Assembly (NCBI RefSeq): GCF_000144625.1
Contig: NC_014376.1
Location: 3,596,001-3,660,000 of the forward strand
Reading direction: 5' to 3'
DNA length: 64,000 nucleotides
Source of the DNA: [Clostridium] saccharolyticum WM1
GTDB taxonomy: Bacteria; Bacillota; Clostridia; Lachnospirales; Lachnospiraceae
Shown: positions 38,150 to 48,105 of the stretch, one piece after another
Position numbering within the stretch: the first letter of the stretch is position 1
Layout: each line of letters opens with the position of its first letter
The notes under the pieces: generated by a model
What the model saw: only the letters and a program-made list of their open reading frames with translations
Database searches by the model: none
What the model was told of the DNA's origin: nothing
Position numbers and translations under genes: made by a program

Positions 38150-38923
38150 TTATTCTTCTTTTTTATCCATGTTTTGAAGCACCTTATGGTATTCGTAGAT
38201 CAAAAGCTCCATGAGCATGAACACATTGGGAAAAAATGTATTTGCCATCATATTTCTGTCGTCCAGCTTATTGCTGTCTTCTATGCGAAACTGCATGTCC
38301 GTAATGGAGCTGACCCTGTTTTCCGCCTCATTGGTAAAGGACACGGTAAAAATGCCGTTCTCTCTGGCAGTCTTCACCCGGTCCGCCACCCAGTCTGTTT
38401 CCCCTGACCGGGAAACCACAATGAGCATTTTCATGTTTTCCAGATTATTTTCAAAAACACCGATGGAATCCATTCCATTAGAATAAATGCATTTTATCCC
38501 AAGAACAAGAAGCTTTTTTGTTAAGTATTCCACAGGAATGGCGGAAAAACCCGTAGCGTACAAAAATACATAACCATTTGCCAGACGGCCCAGCCTCCTG
38601 GCAAATTCCCGGATGTCTTCATAGGAATTATACTTTAAAAGAGAGTTGGAGCAAAAGCTGTTGATAAACTGCATCCCGGCATCTTCGTTATCCCTGGCCC
38701 GGTTTACAAGAGGCAGCAGCTTGTAATACATATCCACAAACCCGCTGTAGCCCAGCTTTTTGGTCAGGCGCATAATGGTGGAGGTGGAGGTAAAATTTTC
38801 CTTTGCAACTCCCCGAACTCCCATTTTAAGCATGGAATCCATGTGGTCAATGATGTAACGGAGAACGCCATCCTCTACCTCTGTCAGATTTTTTCCCGCT
38901 GTCAGCTTGCTTAAATCCACCAT
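38150..38923 (-). CDS. RpiR/MurR-family regulator of alpha-glucoside use
   Basis: 257 aa from MVDLSKLTAGKNLTE (38923); AAGAAGG lies nine bases before this ATG and directly abuts an alternative one at 38932. N-terminal RpiR helix-turn-helix (VAKENFTSTSTIMRLTKKLGYSG) and C-terminal SIS sugar-phosphate-binding domain (GYVFLYATGFSAIPVEYL, IVVSRSGETDWV). It resembles GlvR, an activator of the maltose PTS operon, and the neighbouring genes agree. Confidence 0.88.
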   Translation of the reverse strand: MVDLSKLTAGKNLTEVEDGVLRYIIDHMDSMLKMGVRGVAKENFTSTSTIMRLTKKLGYSGFVDMYYKLLPLVNRARDNEDAGMQFINSFCSNSLLKYNSYEDIREFARRLGRLANGYVFLYATGFSAIPVEYLTKKLLVLGIKCIYSNGMDSIGVFENNLENMKMLIVVSRSGETDWVADRVKTARENGIFTVSFTNEAENRVSSITDMQFRIEDSNKLDDRNMMANTFFPNVFMLMELLIYEYHKVLQNMDKKEE

Positions 38924-38984
38924 TCCCGCCATCCTTCTTTCCTTATTTTTGTATGCTATGTTTTTCTTAATCCTTATGGCTCAT

Positions 38985-39275
38985 TCATGATAAAAAATCT
39001 TCATACCCCTGGATCATGGGATAAGGAGCGCAGTCCTTAAAAGGTGAGGTTATCGTCCCCTTCACATAGGTGCTGAACCCTGTGCGGCGAAAATCTTCCT
39101 TATTTTTGTTTTTTACCAGCCTGCCGCCTTTGCCGACTTCTCCGATGTAATGCCCGTTCTGGTCATAGATTTCCTTTCCATAGAATTTCCCAAGAATCCT
39201 TCCGTCACAGGCGGCCAAGTAATCTTTCTGCCTCACTCCGATATAGTTTCCTTGCCAATTCCAATATCGTTCCAT
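38985..39275 (-). CDS. Small repeat protein, possibly '4-fold beta flower' type
   Basis: 96 aa. Four short beta-hairpin-like units are visible (NYIGVRQKDYLAACDGRILG, KFYGKEIYDQNGHYIG and so on), each with a G-x-Y/I-I-G step, suggesting a small closed beta propeller-like fold. GGAAGGATGG precedes the start. No catalytic residues stand out and its role is unknown. Confidence 0.6.
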   Translation of the reverse strand: MERYWNWQGNYIGVRQKDYLAACDGRILGKFYGKEIYDQNGHYIGEVGKGGRLVKNKNKEDFRRTGFSTYVKGTITSPFKDCAPYPMIQGYEDFLS

Positions 39276-39448
39276 TGAAATCCATCCTTCCTCTTTTCAT
39301 TCTCTGCAATCATACACCATTTTTTCTTAAAAAGGAACACTTTAGAGAGGCACATTGCTAAATTTTCAATGAAAGCTGGATTTTTCCCGGGTTCTGTTAT
39401 ATAATCTACAGAAAAAATACAGAATAACCAGATACACAGGAGGATGCC

Positions 39449-40477
39449 ATGGGATTTCAATATGTAAACAATCTGCCAAGCCCGGAAGAAATCAAGGAAC
39501 GCTTTCCACTTCCGGCAGAATATCAAGCCCTTAAAATAGAACGAGACCAGGCCATCAGCGATGTACTCACCGGAAAAAGCGATAAATTTCTTGTGATTAT
39601 CGGTCCCTGCTCCGCTGACAATGAGGAATCTGTTTCAGATTATGTTAACCGACTTGTGGCTGTTCAGGAAAAAACAAAAGACCGCCTTATTCTTATTCCA
39701 AGAATCTATACCAACAAGCCCAGAACCACAGGCGAAGGATACAAGGGAATGCTTCATCAGCCTGACCCGGAAAAAAAGCCGGACATGCACGAAGGACTTA
39801 TCGCCATCCGCAGGATGCACATGAATGTGTTCTTAGAAACCGGATTATCCACAGCCGATGAGATGCTGTATCCGGAAAACCTGGGATATTTAGATGACAT
39901 TATGTCTTATATTGCCATTGGTGCCCGTTCCGTGGAAAACCAGCAGCACCGTCTGACCTCCAGCGCCTGTGACGTCGCCGTCGGCATGAAAAATCCGACC
40001 AGCGGAGACTTGTCCGTTATGCTTAACTCTGTTGTAGCTGCGCAGCAGGCCCACGATTTCACCTACAGAGGCTGGGAAGTGCGGAGCAAGGGCAATCCAT
40101 TGGCTCATACCATCCTTAGAGGCGCAGTCAACAAACACGGACAATGCATCCCTAACTACCACTTTGAAGACTTATTCCTCCTTCATGAGATGTACAGCCG
40201 CCGCAATCTGCAGAATCCGGCCTGCATCGTGGATACCAACCATTCTAATTCCAGCAAAAAATATAAGGAACAAATTCGTATTTCCAAGGAAATTCTACAC
40301 AGCAGAAAGCATTCCCCGGAGATTCGTTCCCTGGTTAAGGGCTTGATGATCGAAAGTTACATTGAACCCGGCTGCCAGAAGGTGGGCGAAGGCTTCTATG
40401 GTAAATCCATTACCGATCCCTGTCTGGGCTGGGAAGATTCTGAGCGCCTGATTTATGAGATCGCAGAAAATGCATAA
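39449..40477 (+). CDS. aroG: DAHP synthase, type I-alpha (AroF/G/H family)
   Basis: 342-aa enzyme making 3-deoxy-D-arabino-heptulosonate-7-phosphate from PEP and erythrose-4-phosphate, the first step of aromatic amino-acid synthesis. VIIGPCSADNEES, IPRIYTNKPRTTGEGYKG, IGARSVENQQHR and the metal-binding IVDTNHSNSSKK are all conserved. This E. coli-like class is feedback-inhibited by an aromatic amino acid; which one is not clear here. GGAGG precedes the start. Confidence 0.94.
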   Translation: MGFQYVNNLPSPEEIKERFPLPAEYQALKIERDQAISDVLTGKSDKFLVIIGPCSADNEESVSDYVNRLVAVQEKTKDRLILIPRIYTNKPRTTGEGYKGMLHQPDPEKKPDMHEGLIAIRRMHMNVFLETGLSTADEMLYPENLGYLDDIMSYIAIGARSVENQQHRLTSSACDVAVGMKNPTSGDLSVMLNSVVAAQQAHDFTYRGWEVRSKGNPLAHTILRGAVNKHGQCIPNYHFEDLFLLHEMYSRRNLQNPACIVDTNHSNSSKKYKEQIRISKEILHSRKHSPEIRSLVKGLMIESYIEPGCQKVGEGFYGKSITDPCLGWEDSERLIYEIAENA

Positions 40478-40510
40478 ATCATTATTTTACCCTTATGGAG
40501 TATCATCCAA

Positions 40511-40551
40511 AAGAGAGTTGATTTCAGCATACGCTGATGATCAACTCTCTT
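40511..40551. terminator. Convergent terminator between aroG and uppP
   Basis: AAGAGAGTTGAT pairs with ATCAACTCTCTT, with an inner CAGC/GCTG stem; TTTCTTT follows on the plus side. Confidence 0.8.
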
Positions 40552-40564
40552 TTCTTTCAACCCA

Positions 40565-41398
40565 TTAACCAAGGAGTGCCGTAATGATAAAGTACAAAAG
40601 CACCACTGCTCCCAGAACAATTCTGTAATATCCGAAGAATTTAAAATCATGCTGTCTGATATATCCCATTAAAAACTTAATAGAATAAACAGAAACCACA
40701 AAAGCTATCACCATGCCTAAAACCAAATAGAATACCTGAGGTCCTGTAAAACTCAGTCCATATTTCACGATCTTTAAAAAGCTGGCTCCAAACATGATGG
40801 GAATTCCCAGAAAAAAGGAAAACTCTGCGGAGGCTGGCCTGGAGCATCCTAAGATCATGGCTCCCAAAATGGTGGAACCCGATCGGGAAGTACCCGGAAT
40901 CAGGGACAAAAGCTGGAATAAGCCAATCCAGAGAGCCGTTTGATAAGAGATGTCCCCCACCTTCTGAACTTCAAAGCTCCGGTACTGGTTCCTGTTCTCA
41001 ATGACGATAAATAATACGCCATAGAGGATCAGGGTCGCTGCCACCACATAACCGTTCATCAGATATTCATCAAGGATGTCATCCACCAGAAATCCAATCA
41101 CTGCAGCAGGGATGCAGGCTAAAACGATTTTGGACCATAATATCAGGGTAGCCTGCTTCTGAACCGGTTTTTTCCTGACAGAAAAGGGATTGAGCTTATC
41201 AAAATACAGGACCAGCACTGCTAAAATGGCTCCCAGCTGGATCACTACCAGAAACATATTTTTAAAAGCCGTGGGCTGATTTAAGTGTATAATTTCATCC
41301 ACAAGGATCATGTGACCCGTACTGCTTATGGGAAGCCACTCCGTAAAGCCCTCCACAATTCCCAATACTATTACTTTTAAAATCTCAATGATATTCAT
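40565..41398 (-). CDS. uppP: Undecaprenyl-diphosphatase
   Basis: 277-aa membrane phosphatase (BacA type) recycling the undecaprenyl carrier for peptidoglycan synthesis; its overexpression gives bacitracin tolerance in other species. Both re-entrant motifs are intact: [18 protein letters not shown] and [16 protein letters not shown]. About eight membrane helices. Confidence 0.95.
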   Translation of the reverse strand: MNIIEILKVIVLGIVEGFTEWLPISSTGHMILVDEIIHLNQPTAFKNMFLVVIQLGAILAVLVLYFDKLNPFSVRKKPVQKQATLILWSKIVLACIPAAVIGFLVDDILDEYLMNGYVVAATLILYGVLFIVIENRNQYRSFEVQKVGDISYQTALWIGLFQLLSLIPGTSRSGSTILGAMILGCSRPASAEFSFFLGIPIMFGASFLKIVKYGLSFTGPQVFYLVLGMVIAFVVSVYSIKFLMGYIRQHDFKFFGYYRIVLGAVVLLYFIITALLG

Positions 41399-41415
41399 TC
41401 CTTTCCCCCTGTTTA

Positions 41416-42090
41416 TTATATATTTTCAATCTGCCAGTCAATCGGCTCCAGCCCGTTGTCTTTTAAATAGGCATTGGTCCTGCTAAAGTGCCTGCATCCA
41501 AAAAATCCCCGGTAAGCGGAAAGCGGACTGGGATGAGGTGCTTCCAGAATTAAGTGCCTGGGGTTTGTGAGCATGGCCTTCTTGCTCTGAGCCGGACGTC
41601 CCCATAAAAGAAATACCATGGGCCGGTCCTGCTCATTTAAGATCTTAATGGCTGCATCTGTAAATGCTTCCCAGCCCATCCCCTGATGGGAATTGGCCGC
41701 ATGGGCCCGCACCGTAAGGACTGTATTAAGCAGCATGACCCCCTGATCCGCCCATTTTTTCAAATATCCGTTGTTTGGGATTTCGCAACCCAAATCTTCC
41801 TTAAGTTCCTGATAAATGTTCACAAGAGAAGGCGGGATATCCACATCAGGCTTTACGGAAAAACACAGCCCGTGGGCCTGCCCATTATTATGATAAGGAT
41901 CCTGCCCCAGAATCACTGCCTTTACCTTCGAAAGTGGGGTAAACTGAAATGCATTGAAAATGTCGTTTGGGTCCGGAAAAACCAAGGCCGTTTCATATTC
42001 ATGCTTCACCTTCTGATAAAGTTCCCTGTAATATGGCTTTTTAAACTCTCCGCTTAAGGGATCCAGCCAGTCGTTCTCTATTGCTCCCAT
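41416..42090 (-). CDS. ung: Uracil-DNA glycosylase
   Basis: 224-aa family 1 UDG, removing uracil from DNA. Water-activating loop [20 protein letters not shown], the [10 protein letters not shown] block, and the DNA-intercalating [13 protein letters not shown] loop are complete. AAAGGAG precedes the start. It is 17 bp upstream of uppP on the same strand. Confidence 0.96.
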   Translation of the reverse strand: MGAIENDWLDPLSGEFKKPYYRELYQKVKHEYETALVFPDPNDIFNAFQFTPLSKVKAVILGQDPYHNNGQAHGLCFSVKPDVDIPPSLVNIYQELKEDLGCEIPNNGYLKKWADQGVMLLNTVLTVRAHAANSHQGMGWEAFTDAAIKILNEQDRPMVFLLWGRPAQSKKAMLTNPRHLILEAPHPSPLSAYRGFFGCRHFSRTNAYLKDNGLEPIDWQIENI

Positions 42091-42160
42091 TTTTTCTCCT
42101 TTGTTTTTTCCCGGGAAAATCCTATTTTCCCATACTCCTGTTTTTGTTTTTCTTTCGGTC

Positions 42161-42922
42161 TTAAATCCTTACCGGTACTCCCATTTGGTCCAAAAACCGT
42201 TTTAATTCCATGATTTCCAGCTCCTTGTAATGGAAAAGAGACGCAGCCAGGGCCGCATCAGCCTTTCCTTTTGTCAGGGCACTGTAAAAATGGTCTATGG
42301 TGCCTGCACCTCCTGAAGCGATTACAGGCACAGAAACATGTTCCGCAATGATCCGGTTCAGTTCGTCATCATATCCGGCCTTGGTCCCGTCACAGTCCAT
42401 GCTGGTAAGGAGAATCTCTCCTGCTCCCAGACTGTCCGCCTTTACGGCCCATTCCACCGCATCAAGCCCTGTATCCATCCGGCCTCCGTTCTTATAAACG
42501 TTCCAGCCGCTTCCATCTGCTCTCCTTCTGGCATCAATGGCAACCACAACGCACTGACGTCCGAACTTGCCGGCAGCATCAGAGATCAGCTCCGGAGTAT
42601 GAATGGCTGAGGAATTAATGGATATCTTATCCGCACCTTCCCTTAACAGCATTTTAAAATCCTCTACCGTACGGATCCCGCCTCCAACGGTAAAGGGGAT
42701 AAACACCTTTTCCGCCACCCGGCGGACCATCTCCACCACCGTATTCCGGTTATCGGAAGATGCAGTGATATCAAGAAATACCAGCTCATCGGCACCGGCC
42801 CTGTCATAAGCTGCTGCGATCTCCACCGGATCGCCTGCATCCTTTAAGTTCACAAAATTAACGCCCTTTACCACCCTTCCGTCTTTGACATCCAGGCATG
42901 GAATGATCCTCTTCGTAAGCAT
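42161..42922 (-). CDS. hisF: Imidazole glycerol phosphate synthase, cyclase subunit
   Basis: 253-aa TIM barrel closing the imidazole ring and releasing AICAR. Catalytic Asp in [14 protein letters not shown] and the second in [14 protein letters not shown]; the phosphate loops [10 protein letters not shown] and [10 protein letters not shown] are present. It follows hisH by 10 bp. No other his genes are in the window. Confidence 0.96.
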   Translation of the reverse strand: MLTKRIIPCLDVKDGRVVKGVNFVNLKDAGDPVEIAAAYDRAGADELVFLDITASSDNRNTVVEMVRRVAEKVFIPFTVGGGIRTVEDFKMLLREGADKISINSSAIHTPELISDAAGKFGRQCVVVAIDARRRADGSGWNVYKNGGRMDTGLDAVEWAVKADSLGAGEILLTSMDCDGTKAGYDDELNRIIAEHVSVPVIASGGAGTIDHFYSALTKGKADAALAASLFHYKELEIMELKRFLDQMGVPVRI

Positions 42923-42932
42923 CCGGCACCTC

Positions 42933-43541
42933 CTAAGTCAGTTCAATGAAATTTTTAATAATCTTTAAACCGGTATCGCTGCTCTTTTCCGGATGAAATT
43001 GACAGGCAAAAAGGTTCCCCCGTTCCACAGATGCCCCGAACCTGACTCCGTACTCCGCGGATGCCGCCACATGGTCTTCCCTGTCTGCCTCTAAATAATA
43101 TGAGTGGACAAAATACACATATGCCCCGGAATCTATCCCTTTGAAAAGTCTTGCGCCGGGCTTTATCTCCAGACGGTTCCACCCCATATGGGGAACTTTA
43201 AGCCCCTGCATATCCGGGAATCTCACAATCCTGCCGGGAAGCAGGGAAAGCCCTTTGACCCCTTCGCATTCCTCACTGCTATCAAAAAAGAGCTGAAGCC
43301 CTAAGCATATCCCAAGAAATGGTGTTCCCTTAGAAACCACCTGATGGATCACATCCACCAGTCCATACTGATGGAGCTTTTCCATTGCGTCTCCAAAGGC
43401 CCCCACACCAGGCAGAATCACCTTATCTGCAGAAAGGAGGACCTCCTTGTCCCGGCTCACCACCGGCATTTCCCCCAATGCGGTCAGGGCTTTCTCCACA
43501 CTTTTCAAGTTTCCAGCATCGTAGTCGATTATTGCAATCAT
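42933..43541 (-). CDS. hisH: Imidazole glycerol phosphate synthase, glutaminase subunit
   Basis: 202 aa from [19 protein letters not shown] (43541; AGAGGTG upstream, with a GTG at 43550 less likely). Class I amidotransferase: Cys in [16 protein letters not shown], His-x-Glu in [10 protein letters not shown]. It channels ammonia to HisF. Confidence 0.96.
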   Translation of the reverse strand: MIAIIDYDAGNLKSVEKALTALGEMPVVSRDKEVLLSADKVILPGVGAFGDAMEKLHQYGLVDVIHQVVSKGTPFLGICLGLQLFFDSSEECEGVKGLSLLPGRIVRFPDMQGLKVPHMGWNRLEIKPGARLFKGIDSGAYVYFVHSYYLEADREDHVAASAEYGVRFGASVERGNLFACQFHPEKSSDTGLKIIKNFIELT

Positions 43542-43612
43542 GGCCGTCACCTCTTTACGCCTTTTTTCAACATTTTAACACAGAGGCATACAATGTACAA
43601 CGCAAAATATGA

Positions 43613-44230
43613 CTATAAATTCCGAAAGAATTCCAGAGAATTTTCTGAAACACCAGCAGCCTTTCCCTTTACGGTCTCCGGAAGCTGGGATAGGCTTTCG
43701 TGGATCCGGTACATATATGCCTTTTTATTTATTGACACAGTCTTCTCAAAAGGCCAGCGGATCACCGTGGGAGTCTTAAAACCCACCCCCAGTTCCAAAA
43801 CCAGAAGTCTTTTGTTAAGGGTCCCTGCCAGCCATGTTGTGTAGGCCTTCCACTGGGGAAGATAGCCCTCTTCTATGTAGTTCTCCGCCTCTATGGTATT
43901 GCCTGTAAGGGGAGCATTGCAATGGGGACAGATATCATTGAGTATCTCATCCGGTTCCCAGATATCCTTTGTACAGGATTTGGAGCACTGCCTCCATGTC
44001 ACATTTCCGCAGGGCGCCACGATCCGGCTTTTTTCCAAAGTCGACTTAAATATCTCTCCATCAGTGACTGTGGTCACAATAAAATAGTCCTTATCCTTAA
44101 TAAGCCTGTCCAGCTTTTCGTAAAGACTTTTCATATCCGGTACGCTTTCAGACTTCCATTCCTCTCCCATACCGATCAAAAGCTTTTCGCAAGCTTCTAT
44201 TTCTCCTAAAATCCGTTCCTGATCAGTCAT
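43613..44230 (-). CDS. Sir2-like protein lacking the catalytic part
   Basis: 205 aa from MTDQERILGEIEAC (44230; AAGGTGG upstream). The middle, DYFIVTTVTDGEIFKS, recalls the TTNID strand of sirtuins, and cysteines in PCGNVTWRQCSKSC and ICPHCNAPL may form the zinc knot. The C-terminal half (LLVLELGVGFKTPTVIRWPF) resembles the last Rossmann strand. The N-terminal GAGxS cofactor loop and the usual catalytic H-G are not seen. It may bind NAD or a nucleotide without deacetylating, or do something else. Confidence 0.55.
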   Translation of the reverse strand: MTDQERILGEIEACEKLLIGMGEEWKSESVPDMKSLYEKLDRLIKDKDYFIVTTVTDGEIFKSTLEKSRIVAPCGNVTWRQCSKSCTKDIWEPDEILNDICPHCNAPLTGNTIEAENYIEEGYLPQWKAYTTWLAGTLNKRLLVLELGVGFKTPTVIRWPFEKTVSINKKAYMYRIHESLSQLPETVKGKAAGVSENSLEFFRNL

Positions 44231-44366
44231 ATGCATCCACCTTCTTTTCCTAACGTTTCCCATTAAGTATACATCAAAGGGGATTTTATGAAAAGATGGA
44301 AATTCTGTCCTTGCGGCCTCCCATGAATCTATGCTATACTAATCCATGCATTTAGTCAAATAACCT

Positions 44367-44452
44367 GGGCAAGCTGCAGAGTGTTTGGCCATTGCCGGAT
44401 TTTTGAATCAGCCGGATATGCAGGCATATCCTCTTGATCCATTATCATGCAA
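44367..44452 (+). repeat. Two-stem intergenic element S1
   Basis: GGCAA/TTGCC stem, then GAATCA, GGATATG with CATATCC, and TTGATCC. It matches 56018-56094 closely over its second half (TGAATCA-CCGGATATG-AG-CATATC). It ends about 27 bp before the start of the DUF4430 gene, in sense orientation. Confidence 0.5.
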
Positions 44453-44478
44453 ATAATAAAAAAGGAAGTCAGCAGATT

Positions 44479-44910
44479 ATGAATAAATTTAAGAGGCTTT
44501 CTCCCTTTTTGGGAGGCTGTGCTGCCATCGCGGTCCTGGCGCTGCTGTTGGTCATATATACCCTGACAAAACCGGTTCCCATGGCCGGAACAAAAAGCAT
44601 TTCCATTGAAGTGGTATATGAAAACGGGGTAAAGGACCACTACCAGATCACTACGGAAGCGCAGTTTCTGTTAGAGGCACTGAATTCCGTACCAAATTTT
44701 CAAATCGACGGAACCACTACTGAAGAACTGGGCCTTATGGTCACCACGATTAACGGAAAACGGGCAGACTACCAAAAGGACGGCGCCTACTGGGCTTTGC
44801 TCTGCGACGGGGAACCCTGCAGCTATGGAGTGAGCCGGCAAGCCATCAAGGATGGCGAGCTATACACCTTTCAATATACCCTGTCCTCTGAGGAAAACAA
44901 AAAATCATGA
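44479..44910 (+). CDS. DUF4430-type exported protein
   Basis: 143 aa from MNKFKRLSPFLGG (44479; AAAGGAAG upstream). One N-terminal membrane segment (CAAIAVLALLLVIYTL), then an extracellular domain of the DUF4430/transcobalamin C-terminal type (TEAQFLLEALNSV, INGKRADYQKDGAYWALLCDG, GVSRQAIKDGELYTF). Such proteins often sit beside ECF S-components and are thought to help bind a vitamin or cofactor. Its stop overlaps the next gene (ATGA). Confidence 0.8.
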   Translation: MNKFKRLSPFLGGCAAIAVLALLLVIYTLTKPVPMAGTKSISIEVVYENGVKDHYQITTEAQFLLEALNSVPNFQIDGTTTEELGLMVTTINGKRADYQKDGAYWALLCDGEPCSYGVSRQAIKDGELYTFQYTLSSEENKKS

Positions 44911-45428
44911 AAAACCATTTCCTGCTTACCACCAGGGAGCTGGTATTGGATGCACTGCTTTCAGCCCTTTTATTTGTCAGCCAGGCAGGCTTGTCCTGGC
45001 TGCCTAACGTAGAACTGGTATCCTTGCTTCTCATTTTATACACCCTGGTATTCCGCAAACACGTATGGCTCATCCTGTACGTGTTTGTTGTATTGGAAGG
45101 TCTTGTCTACGGTTTCGGCCCCTGGTGGTTTTCTTATTTATATGTGTGGCCCATTCTTCCCGGCGCCGTATTCCTAATCTATAAAAACAAGACTCCAAAG
45201 CCCTTTGGAATATCCCTGCTTTCCGCTATCTTTGGAATGCTGTTCGGATTATTCTGCTCCGGATTCTACCTTATTGCCGGAGGCATCGGCGGAGCCCTCA
45301 CCTGGTGGACGGCAGGGATCCCGTATGATATCGTCCACGGAACCAGCAATTTCTTTCTGTCCCTCGTATTGTTTCAGCCGTTATACCGGCTGCTCACCAC
45401 ATTAAAACGAGATCTATTACAGCGATAA
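44907..45428 (+). CDS. ECF-transporter S-component-like membrane protein
   Basis: 173 aa with five or six helices; the start (TTRELVLDALLSALLFVSQAG) and the later WPILPGAVFLIY, AGGIGGALTWWTAGIPYDIVHG are typical of vitamin-binding S-components. Translation is coupled to the DUF4430 gene. No energising EcfA/T genes are here, so a shared module elsewhere is expected. The substrate is not deducible; a cobamide-like compound is one possibility. Confidence 0.75.
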   Translation: MKNHFLLTTRELVLDALLSALLFVSQAGLSWLPNVELVSLLLILYTLVFRKHVWLILYVFVVLEGLVYGFGPWWFSYLYVWPILPGAVFLIYKNKTPKPFGISLLSAIFGMLFGLFCSGFYLIAGGIGGALTWWTAGIPYDIVHGTSNFFLSLVLFQPLYRLLTTLKRDLLQR

Positions 45429-45442
45429 AGGAGTTTATGCTT

Positions 45443-46648
45443 ATGGAAACTGCAACCGTAAAATTAAAAAAAGGAGAAGGCCGCTCTTTAAAAGCCGGCG
45501 GCCCGTGGATCTATGACAATGAAATTGATGCCATCACCGGAGATTATACCAACGGGGATATGGTATCCGTAGAAGACTTTGACGGCTATTTCCTGGGCCA
45601 TGGCTTCATTAATACCAATTCCAAGCTCACCGTCCGCATCATGTCCCGGAAAAAAGATGCGGCAGTAGACGAAGACTTTCTGGAAATGAGGGTCCGCAAT
45701 GCCTGGGAATACCGGAAGGCAACCGTGGATACATCCTGCTGCCGCCTGATATTCGGGGAGGCCGACTTCCTTCCTGGAATCGTGGTTGACAAGTTCGGCC
45801 ATGTCCTTGTGGTGGAATCCCTGGCCCTTGGCATTGACCGCCTTAAGCCTGTGATACTGGAAAAACTGAAAAAAGTTCTAAAAGAGGATGGCATAGAAAT
45901 ACAGGGGATCTACGAGCGAAGCGACGCCAAGGTCCGCCTTCAGGAAGGTATGGAGCGGATAAAAGGATTCATCGGCCCCTCCTTTGACACAAAGGTGGAG
46001 ATCACGGAAAATGGAGTCAAGTACTTAGTTGACGTCCAGGATGGACAGAAAACAGGATTTTTCCTTGACCAGAAATACAACCGTCTTGCCATCCAGCGCC
46101 TTTGCAAGGACAAGCGGGTTCTTGACTGCTTCACCCACACCGGTTCCTTTGCACTAAACGCCGGTATTGCCGGAGCAAGGGAAGTCCTTGGCGTGGATGC
46201 CTCGGAGCTTGGCATTGCCCAGGCAAAGGAAAACGCCGAATTAAACGGATTATCTCACCGGGTGGCCTTTCAGTGTGCCGATGTTTTTGAGCTTCTTCCT
46301 GAGCTTGAGAAAAACGGGGAGAAATTCGATGTGGTGATCCTGGACCCTCCTGCTTTCACAAAATCCAGGAATTCTGTGAAAAATGCAGTAAAAGGCTACC
46401 GGGAAATCAACCTGCGGGGCATGAAACTGGTCAAAGACGGCGGCTATTTAGCCACCTGCTCCTGCTCTCATTTCATGACTCCTGAGCTTTTCACCAAAAC
46501 CATCCGGGAGGCAGCCGCAAACGTCCACAAACGCCTGCGCCAGGTGGAATACAGGACCCAGGCCGCCGACCATCCTATTCTATGGGCAGGAGAAGAGACT
46601 TCCTATTACCTGAAATTTTACATTTTCCAGGTCTGTGACGAGAAATAA
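45443..46648 (+). CDS. rRNA large-subunit methyltransferase, RlmI family
   Basis: 401 aa starting at METATVKLKKGEGRS (45443), placing AAAGGAG nine bases upstream. A PUA-like RNA-binding domain (~1-75) is followed by an EEHEE-like region and a class I SAM methyltransferase: VLDCFTHTGSFALNAG, GVDASELGIAQAKENAELNG, and the catalytic VVILDPPAFTKS, with CSCSHFMTPELF. RlmI makes m5C at 23S position 1962 in E. coli; the exact site here is inferred. Confidence 0.92.
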   Translation: METATVKLKKGEGRSLKAGGPWIYDNEIDAITGDYTNGDMVSVEDFDGYFLGHGFINTNSKLTVRIMSRKKDAAVDEDFLEMRVRNAWEYRKATVDTSCCRLIFGEADFLPGIVVDKFGHVLVVESLALGIDRLKPVILEKLKKVLKEDGIEIQGIYERSDAKVRLQEGMERIKGFIGPSFDTKVEITENGVKYLVDVQDGQKTGFFLDQKYNRLAIQRLCKDKRVLDCFTHTGSFALNAGIAGAREVLGVDASELGIAQAKENAELNGLSHRVAFQCADVFELLPELEKNGEKFDVVILDPPAFTKSRNSVKNAVKGYREINLRGMKLVKDGGYLATCSCSHFMTPELFTKTIREAAANVHKRLRQVEYRTQAADHPILWAGEETSYYLKFYIFQVCDEK

Positions 46649-46680
46649 CCGGAATTCACCTGACTTTGAAGCATTTGGGA

Positions 46681-47841
46681 TCAAACTGGAAAGGTTCTCC
46701 CTTTCCCCAGCAGCGAGGCGGCTTCCATCATATTTTTTATGATGGGTACACCAAACGGACAGCGTTCTTCGCAGCTGCCGCATGCGACACACTCATCCCC
46801 CCCATGAAGAAGGCTTTGATAATGGGAACGTATGGAGGGCGGGACAGCTTCTTGATCAAGCCGTGCAATATCCAGGTATTTGTTGACAGCGGCAATCTCT
46901 ATTCCAGAGGGGCAAGGCTGGCAATGTCCGCAATAGACGCAATTTCCCTGAAAGACACTATGCACTTCGTTATAAATCCAGGTATAATCCTTTTCAGTAT
47001 CAGCCGCTAAAAGGTAACTCATGGTGTCACTCACTTCATCCCTTGTTTTACAGCCTGCCAGAACGCTGGCCACCGCTGGCCTTGAGAGTGCATAATGGAT
47101 ACACTGCGGCGGAGTCATGGGCCTGCTGTAAGGCGTATGTTCCGGTGAAAGCAGTTTGCCGCCGCCATAGGTTTTCATCACGGTAATTCCAATTTGCTTT
47201 TGGTTACAAAGCTTATATAATTCCGCACGTATGGGATCAATTCCGTTAAATGCCCCTGACTGGAAGCCATGATCAAGACATTCAAAAATGCTCGCCTGGG
47301 ATGAGAGCATATCAAAGGCAGGATTAATGCTGAACATCATCATCTCCGGCACTCCAGTGTGAATGACCTTCATTGCGGTTTCAGGATTGTGAGAGCTAAA
47401 ACCAATATGCCTGATATCGCCTTGCTGTTTCAGCCGCTCCACATATGCGGCAAAATCCGTCTCAAAAACATTTTTATAGTCCTGCTCCGAATCAATAAAA
47501 AACATCATTCCAAAATCTATGTAGCCGAAAATCTTCAGCAGTTCTTCAAAATACCGCTTCACCACAGGCAAGTCACGACTGATATCGTACTGCATATTTA
47601 GATTCGTGGAACCGATATGTCCTTGCAGCATCACCTGGTCACGCCTATTGCCAAGCGCTTTTGCAATGTTTTCACGCACTTCTGTGCCGGGCATAAAAAC
47701 ATCCATAAGATTAACGCCATGCTCAAGTGCGGCATCAATGGTTTCCTTTACCTGATCATATGACTTTCCGTCAAGATGTTCGCACCCAAGGCCAATCACA
47801 CTTGCTTGTTTGCCGGTTTTCCCGATCTCTCTGTATTCCAT
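46681..47841 (-). CDS. Aldo/keto reductase with C-terminal 2[4Fe-4S] domain
   Basis: 386 aa. An AKR barrel (~1-275; REIGKTGKQASVIGLGCE, IRHIGFSSHNPETAMKVI, GITVMKTYGGGKLL) is joined to two ferredoxin clusters (CVYCGHCQPCP and CVACGSCEERCPFG). The usual AKR segment D-T-A-x-x-Y-G reads DVFMPGTE, so the catalytic Tyr is not where expected, while the catalytic His is kept in MLQGHIGS. It may be electron-transferring rather than a plain NADPH reductase. Ends converge with the methyltransferase gene. Confidence 0.85.
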   Translation of the reverse strand: MEYREIGKTGKQASVIGLGCEHLDGKSYDQVKETIDAALEHGVNLMDVFMPGTEVRENIAKALGNRRDQVMLQGHIGSTNLNMQYDISRDLPVVKRYFEELLKIFGYIDFGMMFFIDSEQDYKNVFETDFAAYVERLKQQGDIRHIGFSSHNPETAMKVIHTGVPEMMMFSINPAFDMLSSQASIFECLDHGFQSGAFNGIDPIRAELYKLCNQKQIGITVMKTYGGGKLLSPEHTPYSRPMTPPQCIHYALSRPAVASVLAGCKTRDEVSDTMSYLLAADTEKDYTWIYNEVHSVFQGNCVYCGHCQPCPSGIEIAAVNKYLDIARLDQEAVPPSIRSHYQSLLHGGDECVACGSCEERCPFGVPIIKNMMEAASLLGKGRTFPV

Positions 47842-48015
47842 ATCATTACCCCCTAATTTGAATTATCTAAAGCCCTTTCGCAAATTATAAGCATTATGAA
47901 TCATTATAACGGTTATATCAACACATGTAAATATAGAAGTCCAGATATGGGCTGGCCCTATGAAACAGTACTGCTATTCCTGAAAATAACGTTCATATAG
48001 CAGGCTGGAGTTTAT

Positions 48016-48066
48016 AAAGCATACCGCCCAATCAATTCGTTTCTAATTAATTGGGCGGTATGCTTT
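48016..48066 (-). terminator. Terminator of the GntR-ABC operon
   Basis: A 17-bp perfect stem (AAAGCATACCGCCCAAT and its complement) around a ~17-nt loop, 40 bp past the permease stop. The remaining gap up to the AKR gene (47842-48015) shows nothing recognisable. Confidence 0.7.
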
Positions 48067-48105
48067 GGATGATTTTTCAAATGATTAATAAGATTCTGTT
48101 TTCAA

